DNA of 64,000 nucleotides from Ascarosepion bandense. Its lineage: Eukaryota; Mollusca; Cephalopoda; Sepiida; Sepiidae. The stretch is from assembly GCA_037127315.1 (NCBI GenBank), contig JBBBDQ010000330.1, forward strand, positions 7,146,001 through 7,210,000, in the 5' to 3' direction. Positions 20,970 to 32,565 of this stretch are shown one piece after another (the stretch's first letter is position 1; every line of letters starts with the position of its first letter). Position numbers and translations under genes: made by a program. Under the pieces are notes generated by a model. The model was not told where the DNA came from and searched no databases. It worked only from the letters and a program-made list of their open reading frames with translations.

Positions 20970-21715
20970 ATGTCAAGCCCATAAAAACAGAGAGGAAAAT
21001 TTCAAATAGATAAAAAATAGAGAGCTCAGTGGATAATTTAAGTCAAGAAAGAACAAAACTTGGGATAAAAATCAAGAACTATCTACTTTTATTGGTTAGG
21101 TTAGACATTCCAACATGCATTTGTAGAGTGTGGTATAAATGTGTGGAAGGGAGGTTTTAGCAGTCATTTTAAGGAGATTGTAAACAACAAAATGGTTTGG
21201 AAGAAAACACCCATTAATACTATAAAGAGTAAAAGAGCAACAATAGTTTACTTGAGATGTCTAATTTCCTAAATGTTGTATATTTATATACCGTAATGGT
21301 ATGTTCCTATCCCCCTAAATATGTGGACACTATGAGGGAAGAGTAGAGTGATTATACCAATCCAAACTCTTGATCAACTCTCTGCTTCCAAGCGGAGAGG
21401 AACCCAGACGAGGCCCCACAAAGGGTAGAGTCTTGTCTGGGTGAATAGACAAGAGCCTGATCTAATTTTAGGCAGGATCTACGGGATATTTTTGGCCAAG
21501 CTTAACGGCTTGAAATACCCATTTTAATTGACCTTGTGTCACATCTGCCCTCGTGGAAAGTTGATAAATACAGAGTGATTATATTGACTGGCAGTGTATC
21601 TACTTCACACAGTGAGTGGGTCTTGCATGCATTGATATACTATTATCCCCAACCCTTTAGTCTTACAACACTAAATAACTTTTCAGGAAAAAAAAATAAA
21701 AGATATTATAAATTA
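20598..21715. other. No gene seen; microsatellite and unassigned sequence
   Basis: (TG)n lies at about 20929-20961. The stretch 21300-21560 is noticeably less AT-rich (cccagacgaggccccaca) and holds no recognised gene or family. It could be an unclassified transposon remnant. Confidence 0.45.
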
Positions 21716-21741
21716 TTATAATATTATAATTATTAATATAT

Positions 21742-21775
<34 letters not shown>

Positions 21776-22524
21776 CTATAAATATATCTATATATCTATA
21801 TATATATAAATATATCTATATTATAATATTATAAATATATCTATATATCTATATATATAAATATATCTATATTATAATATTATAAATATATCTATATATA
21901 TAAATATATCTATATATCTATATATATAAATATATCTATATATAAATATATCTAAATATATCTATATATATAAATATATCTAAATATATCTATATATATA
22001 AATATATCTAAATATATCTATATATATAAATATATCTAAATATATCTATATATATAAATATATATAAATATATCTAAATATATCTATATATCTAAATATA
22101 TCTATATATCTAAATATATCTATATATCTAAATATATCTAAATATATCTATATATCTAAATATATCTAAATATATCTATATATATAAATATATATAAATA
22201 TATCTAAATATATCTATATATCTAAATATATCTATATATCTAAATATATCTAAATATATCTATATATATAAATATATCTATATATATCTATATATCTAAA
22301 TATATCTATATATATAAATATATCTAAATATATCTATATATCTAAATATATCTATATATCTAAATATATCTATATATCTAAATATATCTATATATCTAAA
22401 TATATCATATATATCTAAATATATCTATATATCTAAATATATCTATATATCTAAATATATCTATATATCTAAATATATCTATATATATAAATATATCTAT
22501 ATTATATTATAATTATAATATATA

Positions 22525-22563
<39 letters not shown>

Positions 22564-22613
22564 ATATATATAAATATATCTATAAATATATCTATATTAT
22601 AATATTATAAATT
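21716..22613. repeat. AT-only satellite of ~18-bp units, 0.9 kb
   Basis: An almost pure A/T array in which the only other base is C on the plus strand. The common unit is aaatatatctatatatct (18 bp) with shorter and longer variants, grading into (TA)n near 21740 and 22525-22560. It contains higher-order blocks where runs of identical units alternate with aaatatatctaaatatatct. Confidence 0.93.
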
Positions 22614-23104
22614 TCAACCAGCAATGATGCTAACTGTCCAGTCAATGAATATAGATTGTCTTCTGTATAAAAATGATTCATTTCATCATTACCATTTTAA
22701 AAGCACATTGATGACCCTCAAGATTGATGCACTATATTTGACAAGCTCAAAATTCCTGTACCAATCAATTTATACAAGTGTAACAGACCCTGATAAGAGA
22801 CAAATTGTATGTAGTTGTCAACATAAACTATCAAAAGGATTATCAAACTATTATCAACTTATTAACAACATTATCAAATTATCAAAAAGAAAATCAATAT
22901 CTTTTCTGTCAGTTAAAGTGATATTGATCTTTAAAGGATAATTTTAAGTTTTAAATTGAGATTATCGCAATCAGATACAAAAGAAGTTCAATTAATAAAA
23001 TTCATCATTTCTTCAGTCATTTAATATTAACCTAAAAAGTAAATTGATTGATGGATTCATTTTCTAAGAATTTTGTGGGGGATATTAATAATTTCATGAT
23101 ACAA
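22614..23104. other. No gene seen; AT-rich spacer
   Basis: A 105-codon open frame starts at 22624 but shows no recognisable domain, and the sequence has the same base composition as the spacers. I consider it chance. Confidence 0.5.
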
Positions 23105-23225
23105 GCCTTACTAATTAACCCACAGGTAGGAAAGAAGAGTTGAATTTGTACCTTTCCCAAATGTATTGATGCAGGCATAAATCTAAGAAACCCAATGGAA
23201 ATGAGCTCTCCAATTCCTGTTATCC
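23105..23225 (-). repeat. SINE-A-like body attached to 5S (5S-SINE copy 2)
   Basis: On the minus strand, immediately after the 5S part, comes aattggagagctcatttcc, attgggtttctt, a segment with gcctgcatcaatac, and tttgggaaaggtac, then a fading body. This is the order of the SINE-A body minus its tRNA-like head. A possible alternative is a chance neighbour, but the other two copies argue against that. Confidence 0.65.
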
Positions 23226-23345
23226 AAGCTTACATCACCTGGTATTCCAAAGTGGTCACCCATCTCAGTACCGACCAGGATTGATGTTGCTTAACTTCAA
23301 TGATCAAATAGGAACCAATGTTTCAATGTGATATGGCTGTAAGCC
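23226..23345 (-). repeat. Full-length 5S rRNA-derived head
   Basis: 120 nt on the minus strand, from ggcttacagccatatcacat to aagctt. It covers a complete 5S: gaagttaagcaacatcaatc (box A), ggtcggtactgagatgggtg (intermediate element) and gaataccaggtgatgtaagc (box C). Mismatches include the loss of the ccggttctcg phrase. It is a pseudogene or SINE head, not a working gene. Confidence 0.88.
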
Positions 23346-23621
23346 CAAAAAGAAATAAAAGACTACTTCAGAAAATGAAATTCCTTCCCTTTAAAATAAT
23401 GATTTTGGGAATTTTGCATATATCAATCATTCCTTCCACCTTTTAAAAATGTTTTTAATTTTTTTTTTTAATTCCTTGCAAATGTTTCATTGCATTCTAC
23501 TTAATCCTGATTACAATTCATTCAGTGCATAAATACTAAGATTTTAATGTGGTAATTTAAATTACATCTCAATGCAAAACAAAATTAAAAATCTATACAA
23601 TTTTTAAAGGATAACATAATT
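23346..23621. other. No gene seen; AT-rich spacer
   Basis: Contains an imperfect T run near 23458-23470 and no recognised family. Confidence 0.55.
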
Positions 23622-24125
23622 GAAATCTAATCTAAACTTATTTATAAATGAAACTGTGTGTGTGTGTGTATATCCATTACCTATAGACTCCGAAACGGCT
23701 GAACCGATTTTCTTGAAAATTTACAGTTATACTATAAGCATCTGTGAGTGTTCTTAGCTAGGTTTTGTGTTGAGGTACCTCTGATAAATATCGAAAATCA
23801 AAAAAAATCGGGTTATAGAAGGACTAGTCCAATTTTAATCAAATTTGATACACTCATAGACAAAGACATAAGAAACGATATTCAGAAGTTTCAAGGTGAC
23901 AGTTCTTACAATAGTGCAGAAAATTCATAATATATATAAAGGCAAGATGTTTGTGTGTGTGTCTGTTTATCTGTCTGTATGTCCTTTATACAAATCCACA
24001 ATTTTTATCTGATTCTCACAAACTTCACACAAATATACTTTAGGCAGAGTCTGAGCTCCAAGACCATGGATTAGTTTTAAAGCTTTCATTACATCCGAGC
24101 AACGCTGGGCTATACTGCTAGTCTG
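23622..24125 (-). repeat. Repeat D, copy 1 (longer form)
   Basis: Reverse complement of a ~500 bp family found also at 32997, 40558, 44764 and 50692. It begins (minus strand) gactagcagtatagcccag, contains tggttttaaagcttt-like and gatttgtataaagg segments, agaactgtc, aaattggactagtc, and ends with (CA)n and cattttataaataag. The tgtttgtgtgtgtg block and the adjoining part at 23937-24045 are present here and at 45128-45230 but missing from the shorter copies. No protein is encoded. The class is unknown. Confidence 0.82.
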
Positions 24126-24268
24126 TTTATAGTATAAATGTTAATATCTGTCTCTGATGTTACAAATCCTTGTATCACTAAGAGCTGAAATTTTGGAAAT
24201 TCAGTTGAGAGGCAGGTTAGCTTTTAAAGTTGGACTATAAAATATATCTTGCTGTGTCTGTGCCTTGT

Positions 24269-24370
24269 GGTAAGTGTAATAATAGTCAAAAAGCTGATTT
24301 CATGGAACATTACTTTTGAGTATCACATTTGATCCTCATTGGGTTCCTTATACTTGTGGCCTTGGACTGT
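24269..24370 (+). repeat. Decayed SINE-B copy
   Basis: Box A-like ggtaagtgtaataatagtc and a better box B (catttgatcctcattggg) followed by ccttatacttgtggccttgg, as in SINE-B. Confidence 0.6.
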
Positions 24371-24759
24371 AAAAAAGTTATATCATGATGTACTGTTGGT
24401 TTTAAAATAGCACTCAAATTTCTTCAATAGTCATATAATATATTTTATACATTTCCAAAAGATAAAAAAAAATTAGCAAATAACCATTTCAAAATAATCA
24501 ATTATTTACCTACATAAAAAAGCAAGCTATTCATTTCCATATTTCAAACTGCTTTGGTGATAGCAAAGTGCTGGTTAAAATAAAGAGGAGACAAAGAAAT
24601 ATTAGCTGTATTATATTGGAGTAATTATCAGTTTCCATCAGCCCTACTATGCAACAGTGAATGCTGCACAATCTTCTCACAAATGAAGAGACTTGATGCA
24701 TTCCAAAAGCTAAGCAGTGTATTAAGAAACAGAAAAAGTTTGTTAGAAACAAAAAAAAC
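24371..24759. other. No gene seen; AT-rich spacer
   Basis: From about 24560 the sequence may already be decayed LINE-R (a phrase near 24655 resembles the region at 24795), so part of this interval may be a duplicated LINE segment. Confidence 0.4.
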
Positions 24760-25110
24760 AGTACTGAACTATTAGATAATATCTGTTCTTTCACATGGCA
24801 GTGAATGCTGGACAATCACTTTAAAGAAGAGACTTGAAGCAACAGAAATCTGGTTCTACAGAAGGATGCTGAGAATTCAATTAACTGAACATGTGAGCAA
24901 CAAAGTTTTAGAGAAAATTTAAACTAAAAGGACACTTACATGCCGAATCAAAGATCAAGTTGAAATTTCTAGAGCTCATGAGGAAAGAAAACTTGGAAAA
25001 ATTGATATTCACAGGACCTATTGAGGGTAAGAGGGACAGAGGAAAACAACCTACTTAGAAAGCTTAAGTAAATGAATGATAGTGAGAGGAAAACAACACA
25101 ATCTACCTAG
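24760..25110 (+). mobile_element. LINE-R C-terminal fragment, plus strand
   Basis: Plus-strand translation across frameshifts gives LKKRLEATEIWFYRRMLRI, TEHVSNKVLEKI, TCRIKDQVE and RKLGKIDIHRT. These correspond to the C-terminal domain found in LINE-R (family: RRMLRIPWTEHVSNEEVL, EGLENLTLTG). Stops and indels are present, and there is no reverse transcriptase core. Confidence 0.75.
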
Positions 25111-25254
25111 CAAGTTTGAGTAAAAAAGACAAAATTTATGAAGATTTACATAGGATAGTAAATTGTGGAAACTCATATCTCTAAAGACATAGCACACAAA
25201 AGTATACAGGCAGCTTTTTTGCATCTGGGAGCAAATTTTAAGAGAGCAATTTCT

Positions 25255-25600
25255 GTTTAAATTTCTGCAATGAGGAGTTGTTATTTACACTAACTATTAA
25301 TCTTTATTATTACTATTATTATCATCACCTGTTGGCCACTGTGCCATCTGGCCTTCAGGTATTTTTCTGAGCAGTACTAAATAAGAACTGAGATATCCCT
25401 AAGCATGATAAGTGGAATGAGAATGATCTAACCCTATAGATTAAATAAACAGTTCAGTTTGAAATTCCCTTAGGAATACCTGGAATAGACAAACACCTGA
25501 TGAAGTCCAGCATACAATAGCTGAAATGTTGTGATATCAATAAAGATGAGGAAAATAGTCAGAGTAAGTAATGTAAATAATTTAAAAGGGAAACTTATCA
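25255..25600. repeat. Degenerate foldback F-like repeat
   Basis: The left part (25255-25345: ggagttgttatttacac, ctggccttcaggtattt) and right part (25450-25600: cagttcagtttgaaattccc, acctgatgaagtccagc, aagatgaggaaaatagtc) are diverged reverse complements of each other, as in foldback F. The tRNA-like core is not evident. The middle matches the tandem repeat at 33528-34035 (tatccctaagcatga). Confidence 0.6.
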
Positions 25601-25736
25601 GAGATAACTACTGAAAACTGTGATTTTAATGATTTGATATGATCAGGCATGTGTGCATGCTTGAGACAAAGAATTTACTTTTATGTATGAGCATTCACTT
25701 AATTACCACCATCTGAATGACTTGTTTCTTTGAAGA

Positions 25737-26370
25737 GATAGTCCGTGCATTGAATACTGCTGCCATATCTCATTGGGTGCTCCTGCTATCCACCTAGGTG
25801 TGCTTGAAAAAATCCAATGGAGAATCTAATGTGATCAATCCTGACTTGGCAGCTCAGATACAGTCACTTTCTCACCGGCACAATGTGGCTTCCCTGTGTC
25901 TCTTCTACAAATACTTTCATGGCTTCTGCTCCGATGAACTTAGCTCATGAGTGTCCCCTATATGTAAATTTACTCAAGTCACAAGATTAGCAACTAGGTC
26001 CCACTCTTTTACTGTGAAACCAATAAATTGTAAATGCAAATTCTACTCCAGCAGCTTCTTTTCTTGCACTTCCCACCTGTGGAATTCCCTTCCATTTATT
26101 TGCTTTCCCAACAGCTATAATCTCCAAGAATTTAAATGTAAAGTCAATAGTCATCTCCTATCTCACTAATCTGCATCCTCTCTCTCATGCTTCTTTCTCT
26201 GTTCACTCTACTCTCATCAGTATTCTCATCCTTCTCTTACCCACTTACTGACACCCCCTATAACCTGTCACTCTTTCTCATAACCTTCCTCCTATGTAAC
26301 CCCTTGTAAAACAGTAGCAGTAAAATGCCTTGTTTGGGGCGATATGATCATAAAAAAAAAAAAAAAAAAT
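25737..26370 (+). mobile_element. LINE-J 3' end, 5'-truncated, with poly(A)
   Basis: Starts in the sequence for IEYCCHIS (family: CMEYCCHIWGGAP). It continues through LAAQIQSLSHRHNVASLCLFYKYFHGFCSDELSS (with a stop after) and the frame at 25951-26169: KFTQVTRLATRSHSF, YSSSFFSCTSHLWNSLPF, CFPNSYNLQEFKCKVNSHLL. This is the end of the LINE ORF2 protein after the reverse transcriptase. A 3' UTR follows and ends at an A run (26353-26369). It is truncated well inside ORF2, as expected from incomplete target-primed reverse transcription. Confidence 0.88.
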
Positions 26371-27534
26371 ACAACTGCATGTCAAAAGATTATCAAGCCA
26401 AACTTGTAAGACCAGCTTTCAGCTAAAGAGTGCTGACCATCCATTGTACAATGAATAAAAATGATGCATAGGCAAGCTTTGAGTTGAATAACAATGACCA
26501 CGAATAATGGCCAATAATCAGTGATGGACATCTACAACCCAGCTATTGACAATTCAGGTGTAGTGGTTTTTCAGAAGATGGGTCATCATAAGTCCCATAA
26601 TGGGGTGTGGTTGTAGGACCACTTTACAGCTGATCACTTGACCTGGTCCCTGCATATATCCTGAGTTGAAAGCTGAAAAGGTAGTCATTCATGTGTAATG
26701 TGCCTTGGGCAATTAGACCTGCCAGAGACCATCCCTATTCAAGTCAAACTTCAGCTGATGTTCTTTATCCTGAAAGCTTTTCTTGGTCACAAACTGTTCT
26801 TTCCACTGAGGGAACTCTCTACCCTTTAGTATTCTAAACTAGTGTTGAGTCTACTTTTTCTAAAGTATTAATGCATTTAACTTTAGAATTATCAACAATT
26901 TCTATATTGCTAGAGTTGGTACTTAAACCAAATTGGATAGATTTGTGTAGATTGTTGATGATTCTCGGGGGGGGGAGTGATTTGATTCTAAATTCTTTTT
27001 AAAATTTTAATGTTCCTTACATTTTTAAGTACATGTAATATTTGAATTTTCAAATTTTTAAGACTCATGATTTATATCCTTTGATTTTTTTCCAGTATTT
27101 TGATATTTTTTATTTTTATTTTAAATTTCATTGATCTTATTTAGAATATACACATCTATTAGCTTAGAGACTTTGGCGCCATCAAATGAATCTTGTGGTA
27201 CGTTATATACATACATACATACACACACAGACAGACACACGCACTGTCTCCCCACTGAGATATGTGACACAAGGTTGTGGGGAACCTAAACATTTATGTT
27301 TGGATCAAGGCCAAAAATTGCCAAGACCCTACAACCATTGGTTGCACTGGCATTGGTGATGACCACCAATTCCACCTCTGGTGGTTCAGCCTCAGACATC
27401 TGTTCCCTGGGACTGGTTACCTCATAGTATTTGTTTTTCTCAAAAGCATATCTGTTCTCGGACAGAGACAACTGAGCCACCCACTGCCTTAAGGATAGAA
27501 ACAACTGAGAGATTATGATCCCTAACAGACAGAA

Positions 27535-27569
<35 letters not shown>

Positions 27570-28082
27570 TTTTAATGTTTTTGTCCTTAGTCACTATTGG
27601 ATGATATAGTGACTTCTAAAAGACTCTTTACCTTTTGTTTTGTTAATTTAAAATGCCTATGATGACTGGTAGTCTCTCAAAGTCCAAGAAACCAAGAAAG
27701 TTGAATGCTATTGATAAACCAATTTGAATTCTGTGATTGAAGTTAGATACACAGATATGGTTGCAGGTAGTGCAACACGCTGTTAACAGAGGCCTTCCTG
27801 TTTCTTTCATGATCCACCTTGAGGCACTGCATGTGTCAGCTGGCTTGGAAGTTGTTTGCTGCCTTGGAGCAGAAATTGCATCACTTGGATTAATCAGAAG
27901 AAGCATGTTTAAAATGGGTGGGGAGAAAAGGGTGCTTCATGTTTGATGATATCTATATAGCTCTTGGCTGTTCTACTCCCTTTCTTCATAGAATGGTCCA
28001 AAGTGATTCCTGCATACATCCAGGCAACATAAGGCCAGTCTATTTCAAAATAATCATCACTATTTTAAAATAAATATGCCTT
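26371..28082. other. No gene recognised; mixed-composition spacer
   Basis: Contains 26500-26830 of balanced composition, (CATA)n/(CA)n at 27211-27240, a region 27240-27500 open on both strands, (TA)n at 27538-27568, and 27643-27946 open on both strands (minus: a Cys-containing CCTTCNHICVSNFNHRIQ stretch). None matches a family I know. Unclassified repeats are the most likely explanation. Confidence 0.4.
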
Positions 28083-28384
28083 CAGTCATTTACATGCCAT
28101 ACGTGATACACACTTGGGTGATCATGTCTCGAAAGAGACATGACTGATTAGGGTAGAAGACTATCCTGCAGTAGGTTGCCATTCTGTGGTAGACTGGTTG
28201 CCGACCAAGGCTATAGAACCCAACCTGTCCTGTTATTTAACGCATAACTGGAAGGAATAGATGGATTAATACCTTTCCTGAGGGTATTTGTGCGTAAGTG
28301 AATGCAATGAATTCAATTGAAATTCAAACTCAGCTCCCCAATTTCTCATTCTGAGCCAATATCCAATGCACCACAATGCACATA
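28083..28384 (-). repeat. SINE-A copy, full length
   Basis: Minus-strand copy from cagtcatttacatgccatac to ccaatgcaccacaatgcaca. The terminal hairpin is perfect (catgtctcgaaagagacatg). There is a small gap at the gcaatggcaacc segment. Confidence 0.93.
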
Positions 28385-29065
28385 TCTGATGGCATTTTCA
28401 TTAGATGCACATAAATTAAAGACCAACAATCAACTGTAAGAAAACAATGTATTTTGGCTGTGAGCAAAACAAGGAGTCCAAAATGCGAAACTACAAATTG
28501 GAGACAGCAAAATCAAGCATGTACAAAAATTTAAAAAGTCTTCCAACAGAGAATAGAAAATGTTGTGATTGGTAGCAAAGTACAAACAATTAGCATATTT
28601 CAAGGCCTACTTATTGTATTTGCAAAAGGCTGGTAGGTTTTAACTTTACTCAGCTCCTGCATGTCTAATTATACACACTCAGGTCTCCACATTAAAAACT
28701 CATCTTGCGTCAAAACTTGCTTGATGGAGTTGGGGGAGCAGGGTAAATAGATTTTAATTTTGATTCTGATTTACTTTTTCGACAAATAGCATAGAGAACA
28801 CAAATTCTGTTTTTTGAGTTGAGTCTTGGTTTTCTCCTTCATCGGTACAGGTGGCTATCAAATCTCTGTTGCAGATATCTGCTCAGGCAGATTTGGGTTT
28901 CAATGTCCACAGAGCTAAGTCTGTTGCTTATACTTCAACTCTTCTAAGCAGGATTAAGTTACATTTTCTGGACACATAATCAGCAGCTGGACATGATCAG
29001 TATGCTCAAACCTTGTCACAATGCGTTTTAATTTGGTGACAACACAACAGCTTCCCAACAGTCAT
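28385..29065. other. No gene seen; spacer
   Basis: No coding or repeat family was recognised. Confidence 0.5.
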
Positions 29066-29174
29066 GATTTATAGCCACATTATGTTGAATCAGTAGTTCC
29101 CACTAGAACACCAATGTTTAGCCTGGTCAGTACCTAAATGACCGACTGCCTGGGAATACCAGGTATTGTAAGTT
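29066..29174 (+). repeat. 5S rRNA-derived head (5S-SINE copy 3)
   Basis: Diverged full-length 5S: tatagccacattatgttgaa, gcctggtcagtacctaaatg, gactgcctgggaataccagg, tattgtaagtttgg. The box C region is the best kept part. The junction word aagtttggata recurs at the same place in 5S-SINE copy 2 (aagcttggata). Confidence 0.82.
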
Positions 29175-29290
29175 TGGATATGTTGGTGATGTAATGAATA
29201 GTGCTGAGGTCAAATTCCACTCAGGAATTTTTTGTATTCACTTACATGCAAATACCCTAGGGAAAAGATATGGATCAACATCTTGTCCAT
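29175..29290 (+). repeat. SINE-A-like part attached to 5S
   Basis: Follows without a gap: ttggtgatgtaatgaatagt (box A-like), gaggtcaaattccactc (box B-like), gtattcacttacatgcaaat, accctagggaaaagatatgg, after which homology fades. Confidence 0.75.
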
Positions 29291-29662
29291 GAGAATTAAC
29301 TGAAACTAAGACATTCAAAGGCATGGTACATGAAATTAGAAAAATCTACTCTGTGGACTAAAAGGGTTTTGATTCAAAATTTCAACATCAAAAAATAAAA
29401 TATCACCAGAGCATACAACATTCAAAACATCTTGAACATCACAACAAAGACGAGGACAACAGCCCAAACAATTTAAATAGTGTAAATACTTCTGTGAGCA
29501 TTAAATTAACCAAGATAACAAGTGTAATCTTTACAAGAGGCTGTATTAAATGTGGCCTTTAGAATGACTAAGGTAAACTTTGTAAATCTTTACAAATACA
29601 AACAATATGAGAAAGTCAGGACAAAAATAAAGAGTATTTGTCTACATTTCTGAGATGAGATA
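29291..29662. other. No gene seen; AT-rich spacer
   Basis: No homology to other parts of the window beyond a fragment near 29435-29475 (aacaaagacgaggacaac) that resembles a foldback-F right arm. Confidence 0.45.
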
Positions 29663-30120
29663 GTATTTACACTATTTACATTATTTGGACTATTGTCCTC
29701 ATCTTTGTTGCCATTTGTACGAGTTTTCGGCCGTTGTACGCTCAGGCCTTCTTCAGATACTAGGAATTTTGAACCAAACCCTTTATTACAATCACTGGGG
29801 TATATCATCCTCGTTCCTTGCATAAAGCCTCAATTGGAAAGGACACATGGCCAAGTGGATATAGACATTGGTTAATTCCTGACTTGACTCTTAGAGTTCT
29901 GAGTTCAACACCAGGCTACAGCAGTGGTGAACAAGTAACTTGCAGGGATAGAGGGAGATAACTCATGACTTCAAATCGAGGCGTTACGCAAGGAATGAGG
30001 ATGATATACCCCAGTCATTGTAATAAAGGGTTCAGTTTGAAATTCCTAGCACCTGAAGAAGACCAGAGCGTACAAATGGCAACAAAGATGAGGACAATAG
30101 TCCGAATAATGTAAATACTG
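29663..30120 (+). repeat. Foldback F, copy 1: inverted arms around a tRNA-like core
   Basis: The left arm (29663-29836) and right arm (29971-30120) are reverse complements over about 150 bp. For example, ctcatctttgttgccatttg on the left pairs with caaatggcaacaaagatgag on the right. Between the arms lies a tRNA-like unit with box A at 29848-29858 (tggccaagtgg) and box B at 29901-29915 (gagttcaacaccagg), in plus orientation. A transcript from the core would include the right arm, and the whole unit can form a long hairpin. A second copy lies at 48934. Confidence 0.88.
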
Positions 30121-30134
30121 TAAAAAATAAAGAG

Positions 30135-30300
30135 GTCTCTTTTCAAGTAATCATCTATTCAATGACCTCAAGATGCTTCCCTAATTGCTACATATCTTAA
30201 CCTCTTCAAGTCTAGGTCATCCATTATCTATCTTACATATCCTCATAATTTACATTTATTTCTTCCTCTTACAACCCTACAAAACCTCATTCAATAACCA
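30135..30300 (+). mobile_element. Possible decayed LINE-J tail
   Basis: Wording such as gatgcttccctaattgctac and cttaacctcttcaagtc recalls the LINE-J 3' coding end (cttccccgacagctac, atctccaggaattt) and the equally decayed copy at 54850. Weak. Confidence 0.3.
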
Positions 30301-30329
30301 AAGTCTGTTTGGTTCACTTTCTACTAATA

Positions 30330-30475
30330 TCATTGAAAAAGGTAAAAATCTATTTTTCTCCAGCTATAGGTTAAACAGCAAGGAAGACAGAGTTTTCTTG
30401 CCTTGGATGGCAGTCTTGAAAAAAAAACAAAATTTGTATTGAAATCCCTGTAAGTAACTTTAAATGGCCCTTACA
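30330..30475 (+). repeat. SINE-A-related fragment
   Basis: Contains tctccagctataggttaaac, agcaaggaagacagag and ttgccttggatggcagtc, parallel to the SINE-A middle (ccagttatgggttaaataac, cagattgggttctatag, ccttggttggcaaccagtc). Its closest relative is the oppositely oriented copy at 34190-34345, so the two form a distinct subfamily. Confidence 0.7.
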
Positions 30476-32149
30476 TTTTGTATTAGGTGAACATATAAAA
30501 AAAAAAAATAGAGTACAATATACAGATTTTGTGGGTATGATGGTCTAAGATAGTCAAAATTTGTAATACTTCAATATTTCTTTTCACTATTTAGAAAACA
30601 GATGATTCAAATGAGTCTTATCCTATTTTCCATTTTAATTCATTATTTGGAGATGAATCATTGTCAATTATTATTCATTTTCAACACTTATTTCTTTCAT
30701 TTCAGTTGTTTTCCATCACAGTTACTTAAACTTATTCTTTTATTTAGCAAATAAAGCAAACTGAGTCAAACCATTCCAATAAACAATCTACTAAATAAAT
30801 AGTGTTTATTATTTTTGTTGTCAATTTTGAATAACAAAGAAAATGTATAAATTCACTTTCATATATTTAGATTTTTATTATAACTGTCATTGCTTTTTAA
30901 AACACTATTGCTGAGTTAAGGTGGTTAAAATAATAGCAATGTCAAAAAAAAAAAAAAAAACCATTTTGATACATTCTTTTTAGGGTAAAGTAAGTTTCAG
31001 AAAGTCTTTGGATATATTAAACTATATAGACAACATTAAACAGTAGAATATTTAAGAAGAAATGAGGAAAGCATTTCGTTGAATGTTATTTTGAGAAAAA
31101 TGGGGGCACAATCTTTTGACACTAATGGATGAAATCTTTTAGCTTTTTCAGGTTGACATAGCAAATCAACCTAAACAAATTACTCTTTATTCTATGAAAT
31201 CCTGATACTTGTTAGATTTCGTCACTATAGTTTAATTCATGCATTCTTCAAACTTCCAAATTACTCCTGTCTATTCTTCCTCACCAACACTTTTTAAAAA
31301 AGCATTTGATCAACAAGAAGATCAAATGGGAATAGGTTTCATTCTCTCTAGACAGTAATTTTATAGTGTAAGCTCTGAGAACCACATTTGAAGACTTCAA
31401 TGTGGATGATCTATCTTTTATAAAAGGAAGTGGGTCTGTATTCCAAAACTGAAAGATCTCACTAGACACTTGTTACTTGAAAAATATTAATATCATACAT
31501 ATTAATAAATTATCAATATCATATGTATCAATAATCAGTTGAATATATGGATTGTAATCCAACAAGATGAATAGAACAAGTAAAGAACAAGTAGGAAAAA
31601 TGTCTCAAGCATGTTTCACTTTTAACAAGCCTCTTCAGAGATTTATTAAAGACAAATGATTTAAAAATTCAAGAAACAGTATGTTGATTGAGGTATAGAT
31701 TCATTAGTCAGATACATGTCACATGTGCCAAATCAATGGATGAATATTAAATGTAAAAGAAAAAAAAAACTTGTGTGTTAAAGTGTGTCAACACATTAAA
31801 AACATTAGATGTTTATTATGAATGTAAGCAAAAATAATATGTTAGGTGCATCCAAGCCATAGACAAACTAAGTGTGTATATGTTATATCAATAAATTATT
31901 AATATCATATATATTAATAAATTATTAATATGTATAAAATATATGCAGTTCACAATACTCAGCAAAGACCTTTGATATGATTATTACTCTGGATCTCTAT
32001 TGAATACTTTAACAAAATTCTACTCACCTTGAAATGCTTTAAACTACATAATTTTACATATATGAATAGGTATCATTATATATAATTTAAAAAAAATGCA
32101 TAGAAATCTTTGTGATTAATTATGGCAAAGCTGTCATGATAATGGTGGT
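30476..32149. other. No gene seen; long AT-rich spacer
   Basis: Contains A runs (30943-30960) and two similar AT blocks (31488-31540 and 31888-31930, both with attaataaattat). No protein or repeat family was identified. Confidence 0.55.
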
Positions 32150-32565
32150 TTTGTAAGCATATGTTAGATATGGCACATGGCTGAAAGGATAGGGCATCCA
32201 GTGAGGATCAAAATCCCTGCTCAGTCATAATTGATCTAATGAAATTACATATAATTAAAAATAAATGGATAAATATATTCTTGGTGGTGATTATCAGGGT
32301 TATCATTACAATGATTTTCTAAGCATAGAAGATATGGATCATCCAGTGAGGGTTGAACTGAGTTTTTAGTTGTAATTGATTTAACACAACAAGCTTGCTA
32401 ATCATTACACCATGTTAAAGTGCCAAACAATTTTCTCTGTGTAACTTAGATGTGGTACAAGGACAAAAGTGTAGAGCACTTATTGAAGATAGAACTTGAT
32501 ACTAAGTCACAATTGATGTAACAAGACAAGTTTACTGACCATTACACCACATCTAAATGCCCAGG
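32150..32565 (-). repeat. Three SINE-B copies in tandem
   Basis: Minus-strand copies at about 32150-32230 (only the 3' half), 32318-32425 and 32437-32565. The latter two end with recognisable box A sequences on the minus strand (catggtgtaatgattagc at 32425 and gatgtggtgtaatggtc at 32560). The spacing of about 120-170 bp suggests local duplication, though separate insertions cannot be excluded. Confidence 0.7.

Noticed and set aside
22624..22941. 105-codon open frame right of the AT satellite
   Set aside because: No recognisable domain, AT-driven codon content and no paralogue in the window. Chance is more likely.
29848..29915. Functional tRNA gene
   Set aside because: Box A- and box B-like words are present, but no cloverleaf with matched acceptor stem could be drawn. 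The unit is the core of a repeat.
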